This document shows, piece after piece, positions 23,282-35,039 of a stretch of DNA of 64,000 nt. How positions within the stretch are numbered: position 1 is the stretch's first letter; each line of letters begins with the position of its first letter. The stretch comes from Portulaca oleracea (taxonomy: Eukaryota; Streptophyta; Magnoliopsida; Caryophyllales; Portulacaceae), in the NCBI GenBank assembly GCA_029582165.1, contig CM055887.1:18213190-18277189 (forward strand), given 5' to 3'. The notes beneath the pieces were generated by a model. That model searched no databases. It worked only from the letters and a program-made list of their open reading frames with translations, and had not been told where the DNA came from. The position numbers and the translations under genes were made by a program.

Positions 23282-23805
23282 TCTTCATTCTTCCCTCTCC
23301 AGTGTCGTGAGTCTCCTCTCTTTACAATGTAGGCATTTAATTCTTCATACAAATATATGCATCCCTCTATTTGTCACCCGCTGGCCTCTTATATGTATAA
23401 CTCAGACAACTAAATGTTGATACCAACCAATTTGTGTGGAACGTACAGCAAATGACATGCATAAAAGAAGAACAAATAAAAGTTGATAATTAATAGTATC
23501 TGTAAAACAATAAAGACAACTCATTTAGGATTCTATGAACACAGACAAAGATTCATTATTGTTACCTAAGTTTTTGTTACATGTTGTGTTTGTCATAAGA
23601 ATTTAGTAATTAATCTGCTTTGTTTGGTGATCAAACTACAATTACAACAATGAATAAAAAAATTGCAATCTAGGCATATTAGCTGAAGAGTTTGGTATAA
23701 TTATTTGGTTATAAATATATTATGTTGAATGATCATTATACAATTACAGTAATGAATAAAGAAAATATTGCAGTACAGGTGTGTTGTTAAGATTAGGGTT
23801 TGTAA
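23282..23805. other. Intergenic, no gene seen
   Basis: AT-rich sequence without recognised features. Confidence 0.7.
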
Positions 23806-24064
23806 TGATTCCAATATTAATTGTCATCTTTGAAAATTGTTTAGTCAAAATTTTAAAATTTTTGACCGTAAGTTTCTCAATACATACAATGATTTGCTAT
23901 ATAAAATTACTATCATCATATTCATAACGAAAAGTACTATCTTAGAAAACTAATATTGCACTGTTAATAAAATATTATAATATACGAAATTATCAATATA
24001 ACAAATGATATTGGAGATTGTTACAGTCAACTAAGTGACAATTAATATGGAACAAAGGGAGTAT
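23806..24064. mobile_element. Stowaway-like MITE, copy A
   Basis: Shares a long interior with copy B at 24415 (GTCATCTTTGAAAATTGT near the left end, CAATACATACAATG in the middle). The right end reads AATATGGAACAAAGGGAGTA, the typical Stowaway terminus. The left terminus has decayed to ATTCCAATATTAATTGTC. Confidence 0.7.
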
Positions 24065-24414
24065 AAAGATACATACAAATATTCTTATTTTATTGTTGAG
24101 TGTTGGATGTTATAAGAAGGATAACTATCTAGTTTTATCTATAAAAATTAATAGTCATCTTCCCTTTTGAAAAATATATTAAGTAAAATATTTTTTAGAT
24201 TAACGGTTGAGATATAAAATCAAAAGAAATTAATAGTTGATAACTTTTATTTCATATGATTCAAGGATAGGGAGAAAGAATGAGAGTGGAGGCCCATTCT
24301 TTTTTATTACATCGATATCCTTGTATTTAATTTTTTAAGTGATTAATGTTATCATTTTGCAAAAACTTAATAATTTACGTGGTCGTTAATAGTTTGTGGA
24401 TGCTATAACAGAGT

Positions 24415-24677
24415 ATTCCCTCCGTTCCATAATATTTGTCATCTTTGAAAATTGTGCAGTCTAATTAAAAATTTTTTGATCATAAACTTTTCAATACATA
24501 CAATGGTTTGTTAAATAAAATTACTAGCATTATATTTGTAACCAAAAGCATTATCCTAAAATTATAATATTGCAATTGTTAATAAAGTACTATATAATAA
24601 ATCATCAATAAAAGAGTAGCATTGAAGGTCGTGACAGTCAACGAAAAGATAAATAATATGGAACAAGTGAAGTATTA
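24415..24677. mobile_element. Stowaway-like MITE, copy B
   Basis: Begins TA-TTCCCTCCGTTCCATAAT and ends AATATGGAACAAGTGAAG-TA. These are inverted ends of about 20 bp flanked by TA, the Stowaway target. The interior is homologous to copy A. Non-coding. Confidence 0.8.
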
Positions 24678-24721
24678 AATTAACTACTAGACATGATGCG
24701 CGCATATGGAAAGAGGTTAAT

Positions 24722-26198
24722 TGTTCGGTTGCTATTTTGGGTTTTCTAAAGTAAGGGTTGTCAAATCCAAGGATGGGTGTTTAGACTAGTTTAGGTTATA
24801 ACTTGCTAGGTTTCCAAATGCAGAAAACAATAAACAATATAATGAAAGCAAGTAAAACTATCCTAATCGACTCAAGAAACTATCACATAAACCATCAATA
24901 GCAACAAATCGATAGCAAGTAGAAAAACTAACCAACAAGAAGGAACACTATCAAGGATGCAATCAATAGCAAGTAAACAAAGCAATAAAACTAAGCTAGA
25001 TTATGAAATTAGGAACTATGATTCATACCCTTGAAGCATCTAATACTCTCTAATCTTCAACCTCTATCTTTGATCTTCATCTTGGAACTTCCCTCGAACA
25101 AGCAAGAAAGTGTGAATTATATTATTAAGAACCCTCAAATCCTCACTTCGAAGTAGGATTTGTGATCCTTAATCCCCCTTTTCACTAAATTGGATTGTGT
25201 TTGTGGCTAATTTAGTAAGCTATCAATAACAATCTCAAATGGAATCAAAAGAAAACAAGAGAATGAAGGAAGAATTTCTGAAATTAACTTCAATGAGAGT
25301 TGATTACAATCAAAGCTTGAGAAAACTTCGAGAACAATCTAACTTAAAACCCTAAGTAAGAGAAGAACAATTGATGAAAAGTAGATGAAAACTAATAGAA
25401 AACCTAATTATTCTGCAAAATTCACAGCTTACAGTATATATACAGAGCCAGTTGGTTACACAAAACGCAACATTTCATCCAGAAAAAGTGCACCGAAAAA
25501 CATAACGTCGCAGGCACGACGGCCCGGTCACGGGCGTGACGGCCCTCTGTCCACCGATGAGTTCCTGGTCTCGACTGTTTTCTCGATCTCTCAGGAGCTG
25601 GTCAGGGCGTGACAGATTTGGTCGCGGGTGCGACAGCTTGCTGCACTTCTTTGCTTCGGCAGTTTCCTTGACATCACCGGGGCCTGTCACGGGCGCGAGT
25701 CAATGTGACTGGGGTGTGACGGCCTCCTGGCCTTTCTCTTCCTTAGCTGTGGTGATGATGCTACAGACGCGCGTCGCGGGCGCGACGGCTCCCGTCGCGG
25801 GCGCGACGGCTTTGGCAAGAGTGGGGACCCCTTTTCTGTCAAGCTGTGCAGGATCCATCCGGTCGAGAAAGCTACCTGCTTCCATCCGTCGCGGGCGCGA
25901 CGTCCTGCTGCCACCTTTGTCTTGGCCAAAAATCTCGACACCCAGGAACGAGTCACGGGTGCGACCAAAGTGGCGCGGGCGTGACACTCTACTGTCCGAC
26001 ACTTCTGCTGTTGTCATGCAAACTTTGTAGAATTTCCGCTCGTTTTTGCCACTTTTGCTCGGGTTTTGGCTCTAACATATTATTAACCTACTAAACTAAA
26101 AAACATCATATGTAACATATAATCACGGGGCTAAAACATGCAAGCAAGACTCCCTATAAATAAATGTTATAAAATTCGGCTCGAAACGAGACCAAACA
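24722..26198 (-). mobile_element. Solo LTR of a tRNA-Asp-type Ty3/gypsy family
   Basis: On the minus strand it starts TGTTTGGTCTCGTTTCGAGCC and ends in ATAGCAACCGAACA. These are the same ends as the LTRs of the gypsy element at 50911-57535 (TGTTCGGTCTCG...CAACCGAACA). Length is 1477 bp against 1340 and 1354 bp there. It is flanked by a perfect 5-bp duplication, TTAAT at 24717-24721 and 26199-26203. There is no internal sequence or second LTR, so LTR-LTR recombination removed the rest. A GC-rich block at 25500-26000 contains GTCGCGGGCGCGAC motifs. The open frames of up to 164 codons there are composition artefacts. Confidence 0.93.
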
Positions 26199-26203
26199 TT
26201 AAT

Positions 26204-27418
26204 TTGCTACCTTATTCCTGTAAATGACTTTCTGCCATCTTTTAAACAAAAGACTTTAGTTGTTGTACATAGATGAGACATTTTATTTTTTATTGACGAA
26301 TTATTGCACCAGACAAGTCTCATGCATATAATCAGTCTTCGTGTCATCATATGGTGTGAAATTTTCGCTTACCAGTCAATATTGACTTAATAATTTTTCA
26401 CAACAGGATTGTTTACTACATGCATAATACATGTTCCTTTGTTCAAGTAGAGATAAAGATTCTTTAGTTTGCAAATAATTGGTATACTAGGCACTAAAAT
26501 AAATAAAACTCGCAAATGATTATTGGAGTACATATATATAAGTGGTTTTGTTTTTCATTAATTTCTCTCAGCTACTCTATCATGATGGATAAACCAAATT
26601 CTTGAGTCCTATAAAATTTAAACTCATAATATAATAGGGTCGTATATATTCCATCTTCATAATTGTTATTATTATAATTATAATTATTGTTATTATTCAT
26701 TATTATTATTCATAATAGTAATATTATAATAATCTATGTTATATCTAAAGAAAAAGGTGTATGATATGTAAATTTGACATTCCCCAATATACTCTCACTT
26801 AATACTAAATTATAAGGGTATATTAATAATTGTATGGTTACTTAACTCCTTTGCTATTCTTTCTCCTCCAACTCCCTTGTCTTCTTCAACGTCTACACTT
26901 TTATTTATTTATTTTTCTTCCTTCCTTTCCATTTTAATGTTTTAGTCTTTCATTGTTTTCATTTTATGTTGCAATATCCTTTTCCTCTACAATTAATTAC
27001 TTCCATAAAAAAACAATTAATTACTAGAAAGTTTTACTTAGGGTGATTTTGGTATGTTGGTTTCAAATTGTTCTAAAAACAATTCACAATTGGGTTTATT
27101 TAAAATTTTTGTTAGGCGAATATTCCTTATATCAAATGTGATTTGGCCTCATGCATTCTCCCAATATATGATAACTTTTAAAATAAATTTTAATCTTAAT
27201 CATGCCATTGCAAGTTTAATATTTTTAAACGTTTAAATTGCTTTAGCTAAATTTTATCCATTTTTTTATCAATTTTTGTAAGCTGTTTTATTTTATGTAT
27301 ACGAAGTTGTACTTTTCATATTGATTATTTTTTTTCCTTTTACAAATAATTTCATTTTTCTTGTGTCACATGCCATTTAGTGGGAATTGGAAATAGTGAG
27401 AATTGTATCTAAAATACC
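26204..27418. other. Intergenic, no gene seen
   Basis: AT-rich. Contains a TTA/ATT-rich low-complexity stretch at about 26660-26730. Confidence 0.7.
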
Positions 27419-27420
27419 TA

Positions 27421-27711
27421 CTCCCTCCATTCCGTATTAATTGGCACATTTCAAAAATTTTCACATGGATTAACTAAAAAAACTACCAATGTAATTAAAT
27501 AACACTATTTTCTCATGTTTTTTTTCGGATACCAAGGTATATGTAGTGAGAGAATGTGAGTAAGAGTAGTTTTTATTAATTGAAGAAGTAAAAAGTTAAC
27601 ATAATTATTAAGGTTAAAATAATTAAATTAGCTATTGAAAAATGCAAAGAGACAATTATTTTGGAACAAAAAAAGTTAGTTTAAGTGTCAATTAATATGA
27701 AACAGATAGAA
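27421..27711. mobile_element. Stowaway-like MITE, second family
   Basis: Left end TA-CTCCCTCCATTCCGTATTAAT, right end TCAATTAATATGAAACAGAT followed by AGAATA. These are inverted ends of about 25 bp with mismatches. The interior differs from copies A and B. Includes a GTGAGAGAATGTGAGTAAGAG stretch. Confidence 0.72.
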
Positions 27712-27886
27712 TATTTAACTACTACGTAGTCAACTATTCTTCTACATTTATTGTTTTTACAGGCCCCAAATCTAAAATTCATGTTCAACTATGTTTCTAC
27801 TCTTAATTGTTTTTGTTGGCCCAAACAATAGTATGAGAATTCCCATTAAAAGGTCAAAACAATTGGAAACAAAAAAATGATTAAAA

Positions 27887-28161
27887 GGTACTTATATTTT
27901 GATGTAATTATTTTAAGGGTCCTGAATTTTGACAAATAATTATGGGGTGACAATATCTTTGGTGTAATTATTATGGGGTGACATTCCGACCTATTTTCCG
28001 GCACATCAAGCAATAATTTCAGTATTTATTTTTTATTAGGGTTATGTATTTTTTACCAACCCTGAACATTGATGCTTAAAATGATATTTGATTTCAATTA
28101 AAATAATCCTAGACATTAAAAATCAATATTTCGCGCGTTTTTTGACCAGCAAATTGGTCGG
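27887..28161. mobile_element. Left part of a long-TIR MITE interrupted by copia
   Basis: The first ~105 bp are an inverted copy, with mismatches, of 33447-33546. Examples are AGGGTCCTGAATTTTGACAAATAATTATGGGGTGACA on the left against AGGGTCCTATATTTTGACAAATAATTGTAAGGTGACA on the right, minus strand. Without the 5.3-kb copia element the two parts make a ~375-bp element with long inverted ends and no coding capacity. No clear target duplication of the MITE was found. Confidence 0.72.
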
Positions 28162-28739
28162 TGTTAGGAAAGTGTCCTAAAATCACCCAATCTCTTGATC
28201 TCACAATTATTTGTTTCCTAATTGTATTAGGATATTATTTAGGTTTCCTTATTGTGTTGGGTTTCCTAATTGTATTAGATTCTAAATCTAGTTGGAATGG
28301 GAGTCAAGTTAGGTTATAGGGAGTTCTCCCTATAAATAGGGTGCATGTTTCTCCACCAAAAAATATCATCAGAAAACACAGAGAGCTAGAGAGAGAGAGA
28401 AAATATTGAGAGAGAAAGGGGTCTCACCAATATTTTCCCCAGTGTATCCTGAGAGATTGTGAGTTGAGTGTTGAGAGATTGTTATTGTAATCTCCTTTGT
28501 GGATCGCATCCCACCCTGTGATAGTGATCAGGTTGTACTCCTCCTTTCTCATAGTGGATTATTTTCTGGCTGTCGCCGTCCGTGGGTTTTTCTCCGAGTT
28601 CTTCGATTTCCCACGTAATTCTGGTGTTTGATTTTATCGTTTATTTTTCGTTCCTAAATTTTGTCGTAATATCCGTCATCTCGTTTTCGATTCTATTATT
28701 CGCTTCCGCTGTTACCTTGCTACTCACTTTTCTCTAACA
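28162..28739 (+). repeat. copia 5' LTR
   Basis: 578 bp, TGTTAGGAAAG to CTCTAACA. TATA-like TATAAATA at 28331-28338. A GA-rich leader (AGAGAGAGAGAG) follows about 70 bp downstream. Confidence 0.96.
28331..28338 (+). promoter_or_regulatory. LTR TATA box
   Basis: TATAAATA in the 5' LTR, the likely RNA polymerase II promoter. The 3' LTR has the same motif at 33034-33041. Confidence 0.7.
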
Positions 28740-28741
28740 AG

Positions 28742-28753
28742 TGGTATCAGAGC
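28742..28753 (+). promoter_or_regulatory. copia primer-binding site (tRNA-iMet)
   Basis: TGGTATCAGAGC two bases after the 5' LTR. Confidence 0.95.
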
Positions 28754-28762
28754 AAGGTGGAG

Positions 28763-29548
28763 ATGGCTTCAATCATGAAGTGCGATATTCCAAAATTTGA
28801 TGGAACGAGGAGTTTTACTATCCGAGAGGCAGATGAAGGCGGTCCCGATTCAAAGACGGGTTATGGGATGTGATTGAGTATCCCGACACGAAGACCGATG
28901 CGACAATGAGCGATGATGAATTCCAAAACTCCGAAGGATATCATGGGAATCGACTCAAGGAGTGGAAGAAGCTTGAAGATAAGACTCTGGCAGGATTCAC
29001 CGTGTTTGGCAGAGCACATTCAGAGAGGTGATGCATATCGAGAAACCTCGTGCTCTGGACCAAATCGAAAAGTCAGACATGTCGAAGAGTCGTGCAAACA
29101 AGTACCAAAGAAGGAGAAATTCTACAGTTGAATATGCCCAAGGTACTTCTATTCAGCACATCTTAGTGAATTTGATTCTATTATTCGAATTGGAATCAAT
29201 GGATATAAAACACACTGATGAGGAGAAGACTTTTCATTTATTTCTGTCCCTACCTGCATCACATAAACAATTTAAGGAAATCATGTTGTATGGGAATCGT
29301 GGTGACCTTAACCTTAGTGAAGTAAAGGCTAGTTTACTGTCTAAGGAGAAACTTGATACCGATGGTGATGACCAGGGTGGTGATGCTATGGTTGTAAGGG
29401 GTAGAAATACTGAACGTAAGGGAAACGGGTCTAGAGGGAGGTCTAAACACCGTTCAAAGTCTAGGAATCCTCACAAGAATAAGAAGTGTAACTATTGTAG
29501 TAAGATGGGGCATATAGAGAGAGACTGTTGGGCAAAACAGAGACCGTA
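28763..29548 (+). pseudogene. copia gag, broken
   Basis: Gag forms the particle that carries the element's RNA. ATG at 28763 lies 9 bp after the primer site and opens with a short K-F-D-G-T motif usual for copia gag. The frame is lost within about 30 codons by frameshifts, with a TGA near 28870. The C-terminal part is open from about 29028 to 29549. It keeps L-S-L-P-A-S-H (the UBN2-type block), a basic R-G-R-S-K-H-R-S-K-S-R stretch and a zinc knuckle C-N-Y-C-S-K-M-G-H-I-E-R-D-C (CX2CX4HX4C). Confidence 0.85.
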
Positions 29549-31000
29549 AGGAGGGTAAGGATAATCACACCAAACCTGGTACCTCAAACTGCGTAGAGTC
29601 CGAGTCAGATGGTGATGGATTTGTAGTTACGGATGATGCCTTGGCTACCACATCGAGTAGGATAGCTAGAGATGAGTAGGTTCTTGACAAGGGGTGCACC
29701 TATCATATGTGTCCTCATAAGGACTGGTTCGAGTCTTATGAGAGTGTTGACACCGGGGTCGTAGTCATGGGTAACGATACAGCCTGCAAGGTTGCAGGAA
29801 TCGGTAGCATCAAAATCAAGACTCATGATGGCATCGTTAGAACTCTCAAGGAGGTTCGTCATATCCCTAACATGACTCGAAATTTAATTTCTTTGGGTAC
29901 TCTTGAAGCTAACGGCTGCAGGTACAAAGGAGAAGATGGTGTTTTGAAAGTGTGCAGGGGTTCCATGGTTCTTATGAAGGGAATCAGGAAGGGCAGTCTA
30001 TACATCTTGCAGGGGTCTACTGATGTGGATCTGCAGCCGATTCTAAATCTTGATGAGTCCGACAAAGACAAAATCAGGCACATGAGACTAGGCCACATGG
30101 GCGAGAAGAGAATGTCAATGTTGAGCAAGAAGGGATACCTTGAAGGCGCTAAGATCGGCAAGTTGGATGCGATCACTGTGTCTACAGGAAACAGAAGAGG
30201 GTTAGCTTTTCAAGGGCTAAACATACAACAAATAGGATCCTTGATTATATTCATTCAGATTTGTGGGGTCCTGCTAGAGTGCCATCACTGGGTGGCAAGC
30301 GCTACATGTTGACATTTGTGGATGACTTCTCGAGGAAGACTTGGGTTTATTTCCTGCCGCACAAGAATGAGGCATTCTCATATTTCAAGAAGTTCAAAGC
30401 TTTGGTGGAGAACCAGACAGGCAGGAAAATCAAGAAACTCAAGACTGACAATGGGTTGGAGTTTGTTGATTCTGAATTTCATCGATTGCGAGAGCATGGG
30501 ATCGCGAGGCATCGAACCTTGGTGGGTAAGCCTCAAAGAAACGGTAGCCGAGAGAATCAACAGGGCACTCTTGGAGAAAGCCCGCTGCATGCTCTCGAAT
30601 GCAGGGCTTTGGAAGAACAAATCGTTCTGGGCAGAGGTGATATCTACCGCCTGCTACCTGCTGAACAGATCACCTCATGCCTCTATCGAATACCAGATTC
30701 CAGAGGAAGTATGGACAGGTAATCCAGTTAATTATTCTAATTTGAGAATTTTTGGATGTCCTATATATGTCCATGTGAATGATGGGAAGCTGTCTCCCAG
30801 GGCTGTTAAATGCATGTTTCTAGGTTACGGGTCTGAGTCTAAGGGATATAGAATGTGGTGTCCTGATTTGATGAAAGTTATTCAGTCTAGAGATGTAACC
30901 TTTAATGAAACTGCTATGTTATCTGGAATGGAATCTACCGGTACTTCTGATGATGCAGGAAATCAGGAGAAGGATGCAGGAAGAATGGTGTTCAAGGTGG
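29549..31000 (+). pseudogene. copia protease-integrase region, broken
   Basis: The protease site reads L-D-K-G-C at 29683-29697 where the family has D-T/S-G. A TAG stop at 29677-29679 lies just before it. Integrase follows, with its zinc-finger H-M-R-L-G-H at about 30080. A frameshift near 30168 moves the C-D-H-C half and the H-S-D-L-W-G-P catalytic block into another frame. T-D-N-G (near 30446) is present, and a further frameshift near 30535 precedes A-E-R-I-N-R, which holds the catalytic glutamate. All three integrase acidic residues survive but in different frames. A variable acidic linker follows to about 31200. Confidence 0.88.
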
Positions 31001-31199
31001 AGCAGGCTCAAGGTGGAGCTGCTGGAACCTGCAATCAGGAGCAAACTACTGATGCTCCTGAACCAACTCAGGTTGATGAGCCTGAGATTGAGACGAATGT
31101 TCCTCAGGTGGAGGAACAACCATGCATTGCTAGAGATCGTCCCAGGAGGGAGATCGTGAGACCAGCGCGATATACTGAAGAAGATGATGCTATGATTGC

Positions 31200-32777
31200 T
31201 TATGCGCTGAGTGTTGCAGAGGAGACTCCTGAAGGTGCTGAACCTTCTACCTATCAGGAGGCCATCTCTTGTCCGAATGCCTCAAATTGGATAGGAGCTA
31301 TGCAAGAGGAGATGGAGAGTTTGCAGAAAAATCATACATGGGAGCTATGTGAGTTGCCTAAAGGGCAACGAGGTCTTACTGCGAAGTGAGTGTACAAGAG
31401 AAAGGAAGGTATTACTGGTGTAGAAAGTGCAAGGTGGAAGGCCAGATTAGTGGTAAGGGGTTGCAACCAGAAAGAAGGAATCGACTACAACGAAGTATTC
31501 TCGCCAGTCGTGAGGCATACGTCGATCCGCATCTTGCTTGCCTTTGTTGCTCTATTTGATTTGGAGTTGGAGCAACTTGATGTCAAGACAGCTTTCCTCC
31601 ATGGCGAGTCGGAGGAGGAAATATATATGCGGCAGCTAGAGGGTTTCATCGTTCCTGGTAAACAGAATGTGTGATTAAGGAAGTCCTTGTATGGACTTAA
31701 ACAGGCACCTAGGCAGTGGTACAAAAGGTTTGATACCTTTATGGTAGGGCAAGGGTACACAAGAAGTCACTATGATAATTGTGTGTACTACAGGCAATTT
31801 GAAGAAAGGTCTTTCATTTATTTATTATTCTATGTGGATGACATGTTGATTGCCTCTAGGGACATGTCACTAATAAAGAAGCTGAAATCTCAACTCAACC
31901 AGGAGTTTGAGATGAAAGACCTCGGAGCGGCGAAGAAGATTTTGGGTATGGAGATCCAAAGGGATAGAAAGGCAGGAAGTTGTTCTGTCTCGGAAGAAAT
32001 ATCTGGAGAAGGTGTTGGATGATTCAACATGAGAAATTGTAAGCGCTTCAACTCCTTTAGCCGCACACTTCAAGTTGTCAGTGAGAACTGCCCAAAATTT
32101 GGAGGTAAGGAGGATGTCTAATATTCCTATGCTAGTGCAGTTGGTAGTTTGATGTATGCTATGGTGTGTACTAGACCTGACCTGTCCCACGCAGTTAGTG
32201 TGGTGAGTAGATATATGCAGAATCCAGGAAGGAGCATTGGGAAGGAGTGAAGTGGATCCTTCGCTATGTAAAGGGTACTTTGGAGAAGGGCATCTGTATG
32301 ATAGAGGTAGTCCGCAAAGTCCGATGTTGCAGTTATGTTGATGCCGATTATGGTGGAGATCTGGATAGGAGACGCCAATTTCGTGGTATGTGTTCGCTGC
32401 GTGTGGAGAAGCAATATCTTGAAAGCTTCACTTCATCTATAGCAGCCCGCTTCATTACAGAGGTGAATATATTGCGCAACTAAGGAGTGAAGGAGGCCAT
32501 CCGTTGAGGGATTGGTCATGGAGCTTGGAGTACCACAGGCAAACCGTGGTTTATTCGCATACCGAGTGCTATACATCTGACAAAGAATGACACTTATCAT
32601 TCGAAGACTAAGCATATAAGCGTCAGGTATCACTTCATCAGAGATACAGTTGCTGCAGGAGAGATCGTGATGAAGAAGGTTCATACTTCTGATAATCCTG
32701 CAGACATGTTAATCAAGCCTCTATCTATAGCTAAGTTCGAACATTGTTTGGACTTAGTTGGTGTTCTAAGCATGTGA
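31200..32777 (+). pseudogene. copia reverse transcriptase-RNase H, broken
   Basis: The reverse transcriptase starts around N-W-I-G-A-M-Q-E-E-M and has W-K-A-R-L-V-V-R-G, L-D-V-K-T-A-F-L-H-G and S-L-Y-G-L-K-Q-A-P-R-Q-W. The catalytic Y-V-D-D is intact at 31831-31842. TGA stops at 31387-31389 and 31672-31674 cut it. RNase H is recognisable from D-A-D-Y-G-G-D (near 32340) and a tail ending at the TGA at 32775-32777, but it has frameshifts and several stops. Confidence 0.9.
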
Positions 32778-32851
32778 GAGCCCTGCGGAGGGGCGTGTTG
32801 ATGGCGACAGTCAAGATGTTTCTCTGGATCGATGATTCGTTGATTTTTAGT

Positions 32852-32864
32852 CCAAGGTGGAGTT
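32852..32864 (+). promoter_or_regulatory. copia polypurine tract
   Basis: CCAAGGTGGAGTT directly before the 3' LTR, where plus-strand synthesis is primed. Confidence 0.75.
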
Positions 32865-33442
32865 TGTTAGGAAAGTGTCCTAAAATCACCAAATCTCTTT
32901 ATCTCACAATTATTTGTTTCCTAATTGTATTAGGATATTATTTAGGTTTCCTTATTGTGTTGGGTTTCCTAATTGTATGAGATTCTAAATCTATTTGGAG
33001 TGGGAGTCAAGTTAGGTTATAGGGAGTTCTCCCTATAAATAGGGTGCATGTTTCTCCACCAAAAAATATCATCAGAAAACACAGAGAGCTAGAGAGAGAG
33101 AGAAAATATTGAGAGAGAAAGGGGTCTCACAAATATTTTCCCCAGTGTATCCTGAGAGATTGTGAGTTGAGTGTTGAGAGATTATTATTGTAATCTCCTT
33201 TGTGGATCGCATCACACCCTGTGATAGTGATCAGGTTGTACTCCTCCTTTCTCATAGTGGATTATTTTCTGGCTGTCGCCGTCCGTGGGTTTTTCTCCGA
33301 ATTCTTCGGTTTCCCACGTAATTCTGGTGTTTGATTTGATCGCTTATTTTTCGTTCCTAAATTTTGTCGTAATATCCGTCATCTCGTTTTCGATTCTATT
33401 ATTCGCTTCCGCTGTTACCTTGCTACTCACTTTTCTCTAACA
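32865..33442 (+). repeat. copia 3' LTR
   Basis: 578 bp, same ends as the 5' LTR. Differences by eye include CACCAAATC for CACCCAATC, TATGAG for TATTAG, GAATTC for GAGTTC and CGGTTT for CGATTT. Confidence 0.96.
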
Positions 33443-33447
33443 GTCGG

Positions 33448-33546
33448 TTTGTCCCCAATAAATAATTATTACAAAAATAATGTCACCTTACAATTATTTG
33501 TCAAAATATAGGACCCTGAAAATAATTATACCAAAATATTTGGACC
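33448..33546. mobile_element. Right part of the long-TIR MITE interrupted by copia
   Basis: Inverted partner of 27887-27990. Ends CCAAAATATTTGGACC. See the left part for the pairing. Confidence 0.72.
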
Positions 33547-35039
33547 AGTTAGCCATTTTTTACAGTAGGAAATAACAATAATCCCCCCCTCCCCCGGGTA
33601 TTTTTCATTGACACCAGTGATGGGAAATCACACTTTACCATTGAAACCGTTACATTTCCAACTGAATTTACAGTGTGAAAAGACTAATTTTCGGCAGTGC
33701 AAGTACAAGTTATGGGCATTGGACTATTTTCAGTGTAAACCTATCTAAAGTTTAATTTTCATGTTGATGTTCTTGACGTATCTTATGTACTGACATTATT
33801 TTTGAAATTAAAGTCACCGTATATAATTTAATATGCAATGGATAAACTATTTTGAACTATCGTTAATTGTAAGGATTTTAATTTTTACTTAATTGTGGTA
33901 TTACTTCGTTTTTAATAGTTTCTTTCTAATGTACTCTATCATATGTCACCATTCCTCAAATAGAGGATTATTATCGGTCAATGTCTAGCTATAAAAAATA
34001 CATAAATATATATGTGTGTTGTATAGAAAGTCGGAACATACCTAATTTTTTGTCAACTATACCCCTATTATTTATTTAATTTAAAAGTTGAGAGAAATAT
34101 GCAAATTTTATATCTCAAAAAGCTAAGGAATTAAATAATGTTTTCTCCAGAAAAGATAAAATAAACTCTCATACACATGTTCACACACGACCTCCACCGT
34201 TCAGGCCTTCAAATCTTCAAGTTTTTAATTTTAGGACATTACTTTTACCATTAGTTTTAAAACTAGCCTTAGACCTGTGCGATGCACCGTATATGATAAA
34301 ATAATTTTTATTGATAGAAAATAAAAATTAAATTATATAAAAATAGGATATAATTAAAAAGAACGAACATTAATGGTATTATCAAATAAAAATGTATCAT
34401 AATGAAATTGTTCAAATAAAAATACAAAAAAGCAAAAAACACATGGAACCAACAATTCAATTGAGACAACAACAAAGTGAAAGTGCAAGATATAAAAATA
34501 TACAAATTCGAAAGTGCAAGATGCAAAAAGAATTAAACCAAATATAAATGTACATGCAAGTATAGTAAATTATTAAAAAATTAAATAGATAATTTTGAGT
34601 ATTTTATTAGTATTTTTGTGCATATTGTACTCGATAAGGCAATGATCAGAATTTGTGTTGTGGTTTCTGGATTTATGTCGTAGAACTTTTTCTCAATCTA
34701 CGACCTGTTGAAGAGTATATTTCTTCATTATTTTTTTTCATTTTCTTCTTCATTATTTTTTTTCGATTTCATTTATTTGGGATCGTGGTTTCTATTTTAC
34801 ACTTCTAATTTGATCATTTAAGGCTTTAGGGGATTTTTTTTCATTTCGACATCATCTTCTGATTAATTACTTGAAATCGCGTTGGTTTCTTTTTTTGACG
34901 AATACAATCAATTTGCATATCATGTTATTTATTGTCCATTTGATGACCCAAAACTGGATGATGATTTTTGGATATAATGAGTGATGGTTGTTTGTTTTAA
35001 TCTCTTATGTTTAGGTTTGATATGAGAAATATTATTTAG
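33547..35039. other. Intergenic, no gene seen
   Basis: AT-rich. Includes a poly-C run near 33588 and T-rich low-complexity stretches at 34720-34860. Confidence 0.7.

Larger units (their letters stand above)
28162..33442 (+). mobile_element. Full-length Ty1/copia retrotransposon (degraded)
   Basis: A 5281-bp element with 578-bp LTRs at both ends (TGTTAGG...TAACA), flanked by a perfect 5-bp duplication GTCGG (28157-28161 and 33443-33447). The LTRs show about a dozen substitutions and no indels by eye, roughly 98% identity. It has a tRNA-iMet primer site, then gag, protease, integrase, reverse transcriptase and RNase H in copia order, then a purine tract. Several stops and frameshifts make it non-autonomous. 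The reverse transcriptase resembles the Tork/Tnt1 side of copia, a tentative placement. It sits inside a MITE. Confidence 0.96.

Noticed and set aside
25475..26094. Arg/Ser/Pro-rich frames up to 164 codons
   Set aside because: They lie inside a GC-rich solo LTR and are open on several frames and both strands because of composition.
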